Origin: Membranipora membranacea
Lineage: Eukaryota; Bryozoa; Gymnolaemata; Cheilostomatida; Membraniporidae
Direction: 5' to 3'
Assembly: GCA_914767715.1 (NCBI GenBank)
Contig: OU612069.1
Span: 17,607,387-17,667,386 of the forward strand
DNA: 60,000 nucleotides
This document shows, in pieces, positions 46,457-56,927 of the stretch (position 1 is its first letter; every line of letters begins with the position of its first letter). The position numbers were made by a program, and so were the translations under genes. Under the pieces are notes generated by a model that saw nothing but the letters and a program-made list of their open reading frames with translations, did not search any database and was not told the origin of the DNA.

Positions 46457-46465
46457 CCGGAAGTG
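46457..46465. promoter_or_regulatory. ETS-family site upstream of COMMD8
   Basis: CCGGAAGTG, a canonical ETS (GABPA/ELK type) site, lies 103 bp upstream of the COMMD8 ATG. Such sites are common in broadly expressed promoters. No TATA box is evident. Confidence 0.5.
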
Positions 46466-46469
46466 CTAA

Positions 46470-47029
46470 CATGTGACTTATGTTGAACTGCTGTACTCAT
46501 AGACCACTATGACCGGTCTGAATTATATCGGATTATTCTTCCTTACCAAATAGAGAAAAGACAACTCCTTTTCTTAAACAAAGGGGCAACTCCTTATAAT
46601 GAAATGTGGATATTCTCTTGTTTTCAGACTTTGTACTTTTTTATCTTACCGATCTATTGCGGCCTGTCTGAGTTTCATTTTGCTTGTCAAGACAGGCTAG
46701 TAAAGTTGGTGACATTAACATTTTCAATCTGATGTTAGCTTTAAAACTATGAACTTTACTTCAATATCAGTACATCTTATATTTGTTTAACTCCTCTGCT
46801 TGAGCTTCGTATGTAAGCCTACAGTTATTTATACCTATCCCGGGCGAGAAATAAAACATTTATATAATCAGCCAAGTATTGGTCCAGGCCCTTAATTAAG
46901 TTCCTTGATGCAGGCTTAATTACGATTTATAATGAAAGGAGACAGGCCCCTTGGTCTATCAAAAAAAATTTCCCAAGCCAAGCTTTCCGAGATCGAACTG
47001 TAAGATGACAATAACACTGCAATATATGT
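46470..47029. other. Upstream flank of COMMD8, no gene seen
   Basis: AT-rich sequence with no convincing open frame, RNA gene or nameable repeat. Confidence 0.5.
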
Positions 47030-47400
47030 TGCGTTGATATACTAGGTATCAGAGAGTTTTATATTTAGGAGAATTCACCCGATTAGGACAGTTATAACAT
47101 AATTTCTGGCTGGCGATAGGACTGCTGGTATAATAAATCAAGTGAAGAAATTTTCCATAATCAAGCTTTTGCAGTGTCAGACAAAAGTAAATTACAACAC
47201 CACCAGATAATTTCTCAACTTGTGAGGAAATCACACAGAGTGTACACGAACCAAGGATTCTGAATTTATTTAAAATTTCAGTGACAATGGATTGGATGGA
47301 AATTGATTTGCTTATCCTGCATAAAACCTGCGACACCGAGAGATTAGAATTTGATCTTTGAGCTTGGTGGCATTTTCACATAGTAGTATTATCGATGTTT
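47030..47400. repeat. Diverged direct repeat, copy 1
   Basis: It starts with GATATACTAGGTATCAGAG and shares collinear blocks with 48735-49040: the GGACAG region, GCAGTGTCAGACAAAA versus GCATTGTCAGGCAAAA, and the ACCACCAGATAATTTCT versus CTACCAGAAACTTTCT block. It is probably an old interspersed element. A minus-strand open frame of 95 codons here looks incidental, because the second copy carries stops. Confidence 0.6.
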
Positions 47401-48365
47401 GACAGGTGTCTAGCATTACCACCTCAATAGCTATATGAGTAGTCATTATCCTCTAAAAAATTGAACTTCATGGATGGTGTCTGACTCTAGGCTGATGGAT
47501 TCCTGATATGACATGATATAGACGATTGCAGTGATGTTTGCCTTCATATGGGATCCGAAATAATCTCCAATAGAGCCAAAGAGATAACTGAAAGGAGCTG
47601 GACTCGCAGAAAACTTATTATCGAACAGTGTTTATTGTGCAGTGTGAAGCCAACCATATAGATAAGCTTTGCAGAAAAAAAGGGCACAAAGAAAAATACA
47701 CCAGATTCTAATAGCGGCTTATATTCTGTTGGAAAGTGGAAATTTTGACTAGATATGGAGTCAACAACTTTGTACCAAGGTAAGTAAGTCTAATTAAATG
47801 ATACTTTCTCAGCAATAAATATGCGATATGTTGAGGGAGCAGAAAACTTCTGTTACATTACGTATTTTTTCTGTCTTTCAACTTAGCCCTCATTTGGGTT
47901 TGTATTATTTTCTTAACACAAATAGCGGTTGTCAAATGCTTGCATCCATCGCGCAATTCTTGTTTCTGGTTTTCGAACTATGGAAAGTTTTTGAGCAGAA
48001 ACGTTGCTAAACCAGTCAGGTCGGAACCACATGCCTGTAATATGGCAGTTTTAATGATTTCAATTTATCTGCAGTAGATTATTAATCAAATCACAACTAC
48101 AAAAATCCTGTGTTTTCGGTAATCAACCACACAACTCGTGAGCATAAAAAACAGCTGAGCATGAATGAGCTAAGGAATGTGGAATGGTTTGAGGGTCGAT
48201 TTGACGGAAATAAGTATGTCAGTATCTAATTAAATTCTGAAATCATTCTCAGGTGCAATCAATTGAGAAACAGGTTTAAGGTTCAAGTTCAAATTGGTAG
48301 GAAAGAATTTCACCAATGACCTTTCTAAAATCAATAATGACAGGTAGCAAGCTGACAAAAGATAA

Positions 48366-48589
48366 CCAAGCTGTGGGGAAAACCAAGCCCTGGGGAAAAC
48401 CCAGCTCTGGGGAAAGCCCAGCAATCGGGAATACCTAGCCGTAGGGAAAACCTAGCCATGGGGAAAACCCAGCTCTGGGGAAAACCCAGCAATGGGGAAA
48501 CCCAGCAATGGGGACCTAGCTATGGGGAAACCTGGTCTTTGGGGAAAACCCAGCTCTGGGGAATACCCTGCTCTGGGGAATACCCTTTT
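48366..48589. repeat. Minisatellite of GGGGAAAACCC units, about 16 bp
   Basis: About a dozen imperfect copies of a 14-18 bp unit, core CTGGGGAAAACCCAG, which is itself partly palindromic. Related units (GGGAAAACCCATGGCTGG) also occur in COMMD8 intron 1 near 45440-45500. Confidence 0.85.
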
Positions 48590-48734
48590 ATTAGTATTCT
48601 ATCACTAACTTATTTCCATATATGCAGTGAATGTTTTTATTGCACTAAAATATTTTAGATTAATCACAAAAGCAAAGTTTGCCTTTGCCAAATATTCAAA
48701 ACATATAAAGATGTGGATAGTGAATAGTCGAGTT

Positions 48735-49040
48735 GATATGCCAGGTATCAGAGCGTAAAATTATCCTCACTCGGAATAGGACAGCTGCCATACATTTGTG
48801 AAACATCATAACTTGTTGGCGGTGAGGAATCAATCCAATGAAAAATCTCTCTGCAAAGCAGCTATGCATTGTCAGGCAAAATTAGATTGCAACGCTACCA
48901 GAAACTTTCTTAAATCATCAGGATTCTTGCCATGCAGTACTGGCATGTGTCGTCTTAGCAGTATACGCAAATCAAGGATATGAAAGCCTTTACAATTTTA
49001 TCCTCAAGCTTGCTTGCCTGTTGACATAGGGCTTAGTATT
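48735..49040. repeat. Diverged direct repeat, copy 2
   Basis: Collinear with 47030-47400 in the same orientation, about 1.7 kb away. It begins GATATGCCAGGTATCAGAG. Both copies end near a TAGTATTATC block followed by divergence. Confidence 0.6.
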
Positions 49041-49199
49041 ATCACCTCTTCCAAAATCAGGTCGGGTCAGTCGCTGGACAATGGGGCGCTGAGGTGAAGG
49101 GTTAATTTGACATAGGCTAATGTCTACATTGAGCTGGTTTATTGTTTTAGTTTGCTTTTCTCGAAAACTTTTTGTTTGGCAGTCAATTGTTATGTAGCG

Positions 49200-49480
49200 C
49201 TTGAATTGGTTAGGCAGTGGACGTTCCTTTAAGCGTGCTGTTGGAAGCCAGAGTCGGGTGATGTGGTGGTGTGTCTGGCCAACGCGCCCAACGATGGCCA
49301 AGCCGCCTGCGCAGTCGAGGCACATTTGGCCATCAGTCATTGTCAGGGTTGTGATATATGCGATTTGGAGTCGTTGTCATGCTGATAGAGCTGGCAGGGC
49401 TGGTTTCACCAATAGCCATCCCTATTTAAGACGTTACGTATGTCCGTTACGACAGCTTCCCGTCGTCGGGATGTTATTAT
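49200..49480. other. GC-rich patch of unknown origin
   Basis: Base composition rises clearly above the surrounding AT-rich DNA, and both strands have open frames over 100 codons. Neither translation resembles a protein family I know, and no splice-consistent partner exons were seen. A decayed transposable element is the likeliest explanation. Confidence 0.35.
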
Positions 49481-50938
49481 TTATGTATATTATATTTATT
49501 ATTACACGTCCTCATAGGCTGTAGGGAATTTAAGGACCATGATAGTATCAGTCTCATCAATCCTTGTATTTAGTATATCACACATGTGCTGCACCATACC
49601 ACCTTCCTTTTTTTACTTGTTTATAATTTGCTTATTTATCTTTAGCTATCAATTTTAGTCTTGAGCAAATTCTATATTCTTATTCCACATTACCTGTACA
49701 AACATATAATTGACAATGGTTTGTTGACTTTGCAGGTCCTTGCAATTATATTCCCATCTGTGTCACTTGCATAATAGAACTGTGGAAGCATAACTGCAAG
49801 TTAGACCCATGTTTCAAAACTAGATACATGCGATGTAGTTTTCGGTGTGGGAGAAAGTTCAGCTACATTTGCATTCTTTAAATAACATAATTGAAATAGG
49901 GGGTAAACTTTTCCCCCTCATAATATGCTGTCTTCTTTATATTGTTTTTAAAGTATCCAAAAATTGAAACAGAAAATCTTATTTTAAACTTCTCCTTATC
50001 TTCCAAGTTTTCCAGGCCAGTATTATAAATGCGATAACATTTGGAGGTTAAGGAATCCTACAATAACAGTCTGGATGCATATTATTATTTTGATTCTCAC
50101 TCAACCCCTTGTGCATACGAAGCCCCTTATATCCATCGGCGCTTGTTGAGGAAGGTTACCAACCGCCTACGGGTAATTTTATTGACAAATTAATTTTGGC
50201 CCACTCTAACCAACTGCATTTGAGGCTCTGAAAACATACACGCACAACACTGATGACTGCTCTGCGATGTGCCCATATTATGATGAACCCGGACCCTAAA
50301 TGATGGAGATTAAAACAAGGGTCGCTTTTAATTACCCATTTTTTGCTTGGCATGTTCATTTTACGCTCGGCGGTTTCCTGTTATGACAACATGATATTGG
50401 TCAATGGTACCAGTCGGAGTAAGCGTGACTATAGGGCCGTAGTTTAAGAAAGATCGTAGGGGATGCATAAATCTTTGAGGGTGTGAAGTAACAACACACC
50501 AGGTTGGGTATTGCAAGCTCTTCCTGTGGAGTTTGGGGCAAATCCCCAGCCTCCAACACATTATGATGATATCAATAGCATATGGAAGTCCTATTTTCTA
50601 GGCGAGGCGGAGAGTCCCTGGCTCCACTAGAACTACGGGCCTGGAAAAAAATACAGCGCCGCCTCCCAGTGATTGGCAAACTATAGAAGAAATATTTGAT
50701 TCATACGAATATAATAATTGTACTTTAGTGTAATCCTTTGTGGCACGTATAAGTTTATATACTTTTATTGTCAATCTACAACCATCTTTTTGAATGTTTT
50801 TCATGAAGTGACAGAACAAATAACTTAAAAAATAAGAAAAAGCGGAGAGACCATTTGTATTTGCACCTCCTTTTAGAGTTTTGCTGTTTATCGCTTTTAT
50901 GATAACATAATATTATTTTACAGTTAATTTCATTAAAG
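49481..50938. other. Intergenic, no gene recognised
   Basis: Short open frames on the minus strand between 50156 and 50819 overlap one another in different frames and look incidental. No RNA gene or clear repeat was found. Confidence 0.45.
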
Positions 50939-51569
50939 GCTCATAATTTTCCATGGATTTGACATGACAAGTATTTACGCCCTCAAATAATACATCTGGG
51001 GTTTTGGCGGGTATAACGTTCAATCACACTGTCTCTTTGTCTTGTGTGTCACAGATTAGGCAATTATGTTTCGAAATCATGTCAATTTGCTGACACTTTG
51101 GCACAAACCGCTCTGTTTGAGGATCTTGGATATATTGGTGTTTAATAGCTCTGGCATTGTTGATTGCACATTGTTGAGGGTTTAAACAAAAACATCAGAG
51201 TGCTGTTGTAATAAAGTTAAAACGACTCATTGTATATCGCATTGCCTAGTTAAGCGGGTGCTAAAATGGAATTGAAAGAAAACTACATTGACAAAAAAAT
51301 TGTATTCTTATGCCTTAACTTGTTAAACATATCAAGCTGATTTTCTTTTTCAGTGTAAATGAAGTGCTTTGCTTCTTATAATCCTATTCTGCTTCAATGC
51401 AATAATTGTTTATGTTTGAAAATCTGAAGCCTTCTTTGGATTTGGATTCTTGGCACAATAGGAAGAACATAATTTTAATGATGAAGATTGCTTGTCAATA
51501 AATGTTTTAAAAAAATGGTTATTTCCCAAATGAAATGACTTCCACCATGATATCTATCAATGTACTTAC

Positions 51570-51716
51570 AAATGACACTATTATGCAAAAATCGCCCACG
51601 GTCTTCAAAAACACGAGTGCAAAGATTGTCCAGGGTTTTCCGAAGTTGTTGGTTACCCCTATGCTGTCACCTATTTGTTGTGTTTTGACACTAGATGTTG
51701 CGTTTTTGCACTGCAT
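51570..51716 (-). other. Minus-strand exon-like open frame, unrecognised
   Basis: A 49-codon open stretch (MQCKNATSSVKTQQIGDSIG...) includes a hydrophobic segment (WTIFALVFLKTVGDFCIIVS) and ends at a consensus donor (TTT|GTAAGT). It lies inside the insertion at about 51055-51713. I found no partner exons and do not recognise the sequence. It may be a captured gene fragment or chance. Confidence 0.2.
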
Positions 51717-51770
51717 TGTGGTTTTAATCTTTGAGCTCTAAGTTAGTTGACTGGCATAGATGGTTATTTT

Positions 51771-51996
51771 GCTGTTTGCTAAGAAACAGAAGATTGGGCT
51801 GCCCCTAAAAAGGGACGCAAGGTGCCCTAATCCTCATACTGAGAATGTGATACATTCTAGAAAACTAGAATGCATCCTAGAGGTGAGGCCATAGATGACC
51901 TCCTAATCATAAGTGTGCAGCAAGCTGCCAAAACTGAACTGGCACTAATCGGCCATTGGCAGTGACACTTTGATCTTAGCCAATAGGCCGAGAAGC
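51771..51996 (-). mobile_element. U2 snRNA-headed SINE-like insertion with 12-bp target-site duplication
   Basis: Read on the minus strand, the insert begins ATCGCTTCTCGGCC and continues through TTGGCTAAGATCAAAGTGT, about 35 bases of the U2 snRNA 5' end with one mismatch to the consensus I remember. It then diverges completely into a body with several hairpins (CATTCTAG-TTTT-CTAGAATG among them). GATGGTTATTTT flanks it on both sides (51759-51770 and 51997-52008), and the paralogous site near 54333-54345 lacks the insert. SINEs with snRNA-derived heads (SINEU class) are known from other animals. Confidence 0.75.
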
Positions 51997-53138
51997 GATG
52001 GTTATTTTTGAGTCGATACTGGTGTCTTCATTTTTTAATGATGACACAAGTCCCATAAAGCTTCTAGCTTCAGAAGGAGAAAGAATGTTATAGGCCAGAA
52101 GCATCTATAGCATAAGTTGTTATGGCACGGACAATATTTGATGGCAGGATACTGATCACGTTTTATACTTCATTGGTATATGTTCTGTAAAATTCACCGG
52201 GTGTACCCAGTTGTAGTGGTCATATTTAGAAATTAAAAGGTGTTTTGTTTTGGCATTATATGTGTGGGGAAATAACTCCTATTCTGTGTAATCTAGCTAA
52301 TCTAATCACCAGGGAATTCCAAGTTGAAATTGCATTGTGGGATTTTGTTGACATGGCAGTTAATTCACCAAGTAAACTTGTAGAAAAGTCTGCTCGTGTT
52401 AGATCAGCACTGAGCACCAGCACCAGCATTGAAAAATTTCAATTGAACTATGTCAAACTTCTTATGGGACTAGTATGATATTGTATGGTCTTTACGCCAC
52501 TGTCTTGGGGCAATTACAAACAACATTTTTGATGTTTCAATTGCCTCTTATGTCATTTTCGGCTAGACATCTTTTGCATAACACATGAGCAAAGATTTAA
52601 ATGAGTGCCTCACCTTTCAGAAAGAAACCCAACTGTCAGAGTCTGAAAAACTTTTATATGCCAGCTTCGCATGCTTTCCTAACATGCTAATGACATGATA
52701 TGGGGATATGTGGTAGCGCTGTCTCTAACCAACCACCTCATGCAATGATGAAACATATACTATGTAGACCCCAGGACTATAGTCTTGACTTGTGCCAAAT
52801 GCATCAAACTCTTGACTTCCCACTAATCACATATCAATAGTGTGAATATTTGGGATATGCTGTAGTGCTGCGGCTGACCTCTTCAACTTGGTACACACTT
52901 TTTTCCTACATCAAATTTGTCTCACGCTACCATGTTTTGAGCAGTCTTACGTCTAGGCTGCTTTTTGTCTTGTTCTTGTTGAGATGTAGTGCTGTCGCTG
53001 ACCACCTTTTAAAATGATGTGATAGAATATCTTGGTAAAATCATACATATAGTCGTTTTTCCTGCTGACCATATTAATCACTTAACATTTCACTTACCTC
53101 ACCGATTATGAAGAAAATCACAGGTATGCTCCCGCGCT

Positions 53139-53840
53139 GCCACGCTGCCGCTGACATGATTGCTACAACCGGGTACACTCTCAGTTTTGGTTTCAGCACG
53201 TTGTTCTAACCTAGATATATCCTTGTTTTAAACTCGTAACATTTCACTTATTATTAGCAATTTTGAGAAAAATTGCGATATGCAGCCGCGCTGCCGGTCT
53301 TGCGCTGCCGGTCTTGCGCTGCCGGTCTTGCGCTGCCGGTCTTGCGCTGCCGGTCTTGCGCTGCCGGTCTTGCGCTGCCGGTCTTGCGCTGCCGGTCTTG
53401 CGCTGCCGGTCTTGCGCTGCCGGTCTTGCGCTGCCGGTCTTGCGCTGCCGGTCTTCCGCTGCCGGTCTTCCGCTGCCGGTCTTCCGCTGCCGGTCTTCCG
53501 CTGCCGGTCTTCCGCTGCCGGTCTTCCGCTGACATGATTGCTACAATTTGGTACACTAGACAGCGTGACCAATGGATCGGGAGCCACTCGGAATGCAGGC
53601 AAATGGACCAAACTTGTTCTAGGTTACACCCATATTTTTTTATATTCAGCACGTTGTTATACCCTTAAAACACCTTTTATTTAAACTCTTAATATTTCAC
53701 TCATTAAAAGTAATTTTTAGAAGAAATGAGGATATGCTGCCGCTGACATGATCGCTACAACTGGGTACACCCTTAATTTTGGATTCAGCACGTTGTTCCA
53801 CCCTAGAAACACCATTTTATTGAATTCTTAACATAAATTT
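53139..53840. repeat. Three tandem modules sharing GCTGACATGATTGCTACAA and CAGCACGTTGTT
   Basis: The block GCTGACATGATYGCTACAA...GGTACAC occurs at about 53150, 53528 and 53742. It is followed each time by TTCAGCACGTTGTT, an ACC(C)TAGA-like stretch and a TCTTAAYATTTCACT segment. More decayed relatives (GTGCTGTCGCTGACC) extend left to about 52700. Confidence 0.8.
53289..53530. repeat. 14-bp minisatellite GCTGCCGGTCTTGC, 17 copies
   Basis: Seventeen head-to-tail units: the first eleven read GGTCTTGC and the last six GGTCTTCC, so expansion was by blocks. It is strongly GC-rich in an AT-rich region. Because 14 is not a multiple of three the array reads through in several frames as a 14-residue repeat, giving spurious open frames of 85-132 codons on both strands. 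Confidence 0.95.
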
Positions 53841-54167
53841 GCAAGTCAACAAATTCCCCACAATGCAGTTTCAACCTGGAATTCCCTGAAGACTAGATTA
53901 GTAAGATTACACAGAATAGGAGTTATGTCCACACACAAATAATGCAAAAACAAAACTCCTTTTAATTTCTAAATATGACCACTGCAACTGGGTACACCCG
54001 GTGAATTTTACAGAAGAAACATCAATGAAGTATAATATGTGATCAGTTTCCTGCCATCAGAAAATTGTCCGTGCCATTTTTTTATAGAGCAGTTATTGCT
54101 AGGCTGCTTCTGGCCTATAACTCTCCAAATGATGCCAGAAATTTTTTTGATCAATATCATCAAGTGC

Positions 54168-54370
54168 TCATAATTTTTCATGGATTTGACAAGTGAAGTC
54201 CTTACGCCCTCAGAAAATACATCTAAGGGTTGAGGGTTGAGGGGGTGTAACCTTTAGACACTGTGTCTTTGTCTTATGCATCTCATATATAGTGGTTATA
54301 ATTTTTGAGCTCTAGGTTTGTTGACTGGCACTGATAATTGTTTTTGGGTCCATACTGGTATCTTTATTCA
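54168..54370 (+). repeat. Right copy of the direct duplication flanking the foldback element
   Basis: Direct-orientation match to 50939-52035. It is uninterrupted, so it shows what the left copy looked like before its two insertions. It begins about 40 bases beyond the right inverted arm. Confidence 0.75.
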
Positions 54371-56927
54371 TTTAGTTATATCCTTGCTGAATGGGACTAA
54401 AGATACTGTCATCCATCGATCTGGTATTATAACGTAGGCATAGAGTTTTATATTCTCATTGACAAACTCATTATTTCAATTCTCACAGGAACTCAGAATA
54501 ATCTAACCTGACATCCAGGTCACAAAAGATCAAAATGTTTGGTTCTCTTGGATTATCGAACTTGATAGGCGTTTATTCATCACTTCATTAGGCCAATCAC
54601 CATGTTCATGATCAGCAATCTTTATTCAGGGTTATGCACGGGATTGTATTTCTCATTTTCACATGATACCAAATTTCAACACCAGTCTTAACCAGCTGGT
54701 CTATAAGATAAGAAGTAGCAACACTTTGAATAAATATCTTAGATACTTCACGCCATTTCCACAAGGCTTTTTTCATGAAAGATCTAGACAAAACCTTCGG
54801 TGTACTTCACCTCTATGTTGTATTCTTGAGTTCCTAATTATCAATAATTTGTTTAATAAATACCCTAACAGCATGTAGAAAAATGATTTTACTCTTCTAA
54901 TAATGCCAGTATTATCTTTGGCCTTCGAATTTTGAAATAATAGTAAATATTTATTGACTCGCCAAGAACTAAAACAAAAGTTAAGTTGCAATGCAACCAA
55001 TAAATTGAGTCTGAAAATAGCAATGCATTCATACCATTAAATATACCATTCTATTTCCTGCATTTCTAAATATATTTTATATTTCAAAAGAATTTAATTT
55101 AAATTTGTAATTTTGTGCACTTATCTTTTTTAAAGGTAGTGAAAGCGTCGCAAAATAATTTTAGCTCAATTTGTAAGCTGAAACTTTAATTGATGAAATA
55201 GTGTCCAGGCCTACAGTTTTCTACCTGCAGTATATTATGTTTTGCCCATCACCATGAGTTTATTGCTCAGGCCTTTCAGCTAGGTCATTACCATCACTAT
55301 GGCAACCCACACAATACACCAATTCCCACACGCTCATTAATTTAAAGTCAGACAGCACAAAATTAAATCAAAGGGCATTGATTTGAGTGATGTCATCCTC
55401 ACGGTGTCTGCTTTACGCAACCAAATTTTAGACAAATGGGGCTACAAATAGGGTAACACCCAATATTTGACTTCCTAAGCCGCTAAAAAGAGACTCCCAA
55501 ACAGGATCTAAAACCTAAAAGTCCACCGCAGACATAACAGCCTAAAGATTCCTTATTGGAATTACTCAATAACAGTCTCATTTATCTCAAAGGCATTACA
55601 GGAAAGGAAAGGCAACAAAGGATGAGATATCGGTAATAAAATGATAAATTATCCTATTTTTCCATATTTTTGATGAGCTTATATCAAACTACCTAGTGAC
55701 ATCAGATCATTAAATTTTTAAATTTTTTGCTCATAAAAGTCTTGAATCGGGGCGTCAGATCCGTCTCCGAGTTCTATACCCCCCTTTGTGATGACGATAA
55801 GATTATAATATTGATTCTAAGATCCCACTCAAATTATTTTACACTTTGATGATTATTATTATTATTGCGTACTTTTCTCCATTTACCGCAAGTATTTCTA
55901 TTCCCAATAGTTCTCTAGTTCCTGAAACTGTGACTATCTGCACCCAGCTACCCGGACCCAGTAATTACAATATTTATTCCCAATTTTGGAAGTTTAAATG
56001 CTCAAGCAGCCCAATTTATGGAATTCTGCGGTTCTGTTGTTGAAAACTTTCAACATTCAACACAAGTGGAATTGCTGTAACAATTATTGATCTAACAACT
56101 GTCTGCGTTGACCGAAATAAATTTTCATGGGAAACAATTCTGTAGCTTTAAGGTTTTGTCCATAACAGTGGCCAATTTATTCACTTGCCGTATGTTGTGT
56201 AAAAATGTGTAACAAAATATGTACATAATAGGAGTCCAGGTGCTAAAACTTTGAATTATTTAGGGCAACAAAGCGTGGAATGTAACAGTATGCGTGCTAG
56301 ATGCTAGGTTTCACTGAAATCACTAACCATTGAGACATGTTTATAGCTTGTAACAGCAACTAATGCAGTCCACAAAAATGAGGTTCTGTCAAAATCTTGT
56401 TGTTATTGGTCCATCAAATAAATCAAGCTGAAGTAATGCTCCTTTCGATCCGGCTTGTTTTTGCTCCACCATTCTCCTGGAGGTCATTAGGCTATTTATG
56501 TCACACCTTCATTTAATTCATCTGACAATATAGATGAAATACTAACATTTCTGTAGACTGCGTTTGGGCAGAACTGGTAGCCAATCTACAACCATTATGG
56601 ATGCGGATGTTTTTCATGATGATAAAGTCATGCTCAAAAGCTATATGTATCAACAGAACTACTATACTGACAAAAATTGAAATTAAACTTCTACGGTAAT
56701 GTTTTGTTGCAGTACCTTATACATCATAAATAGCCTGCTGGATGATTTTTTTATATCGGCCCTAATTTATAATGACAATATCCTTTAAGAATAATGTACG
56801 ATAATGAGATAAGTGCAATCGCTTTTTTTGAGAAGAATGGTTTGTACAATTTAGTTATTAACAAAATCAACAATGAAATTTGCCGACTCTCATCTAAAAC
56901 ACTGAGGGCCACAATGAGTACCATATT
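54371..56927. other. Intergenic, no gene recognised
   Basis: AT-rich, with only short scattered open frames. A small ATT-rich run sits at 55848-55866. I see no repeat, RNA gene or exon I can support. Confidence 0.45.

Larger units (their letters stand above)
50939..52035 (+). repeat. Left copy of a direct duplication flanking the foldback element, interrupted by two insertions
   Basis: Blocks at 50939-51054, 51714-51758 and 52000-52035 match 54168-54370 in order and orientation: CTCATAATTTTYCATGGATTTGACA, the TTTACGCCCTCA segment, TTTGAGCTCTA, and CATACTGGTRTCTT-like ends. The matching order is broken here by a ~650-bp insertion (about 51055-51713) and by the U2-headed element (51771-51996). 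Confidence 0.75.
52085..54126. mobile_element. Foldback-like element with 270-285 bp inverted arms and a tandem-repeat core
   Basis: The left arm (52085-52353) is matched in reverse complement by 53843-54126 over essentially its full length. Shared blocks include TTATAGGCCAGAAGC, ATGGCACGGACAAT, TTCACCGGGTGTACCCAGTT and CTCCTATTCTGTGTAATCT. The 1.5-kb core holds three copies of a roughly 150-bp module and a 14-bp minisatellite. No transposase open frame is present, so it would be non-autonomous. Long inverted arms with a tandem-repeat interior are the layout of FB/Galileo-type foldback elements. The family itself is not identified. Confidence 0.7.

Noticed and set aside
47049-47336. 95-codon minus-strand open frame as a gene
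   Set aside because: It coincides with a dispersed repeat whose second copy (48735-49040) is interrupted in the equivalent frame.
47755-47779. ATGGAGTCAACAACTTTGTACCAAG followed by a good donor, as a first exon MESTTLYQ
   Set aside because: No downstream exon with the required phase was found on the plus strand up to 60000, and eight codons alone are no evidence.
49201-49524. Plus-strand 107-codon and minus-strand 116-codon open frames
   Set aside because: They overlap on opposite strands in a GC-rich patch, resemble no known family and have no splice partners.
51965-51999. A genuine U2 snRNA gene on the minus strand
   Set aside because: Only the first ~35 bases match. The branch-point-pairing region, Sm site and 3' stem-loops of U2 are absent, and the insert is flanked by a target-site duplication.
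52245-52478. 77-codon plus-strand open frame
   Set aside because: It runs from the foldback arm into the core. The inverse arm does not preserve it and no family is recognised.
53228-53668. Overlapping open frames of 85-132 codons on both strands (RQRKTGSARPAAQD-like and LPVLRCRSCAAG-like repeats)
   Set aside because: They are translations of the 14-bp minisatellite in several frames. The repetition explains the openness and no gene context supports them.
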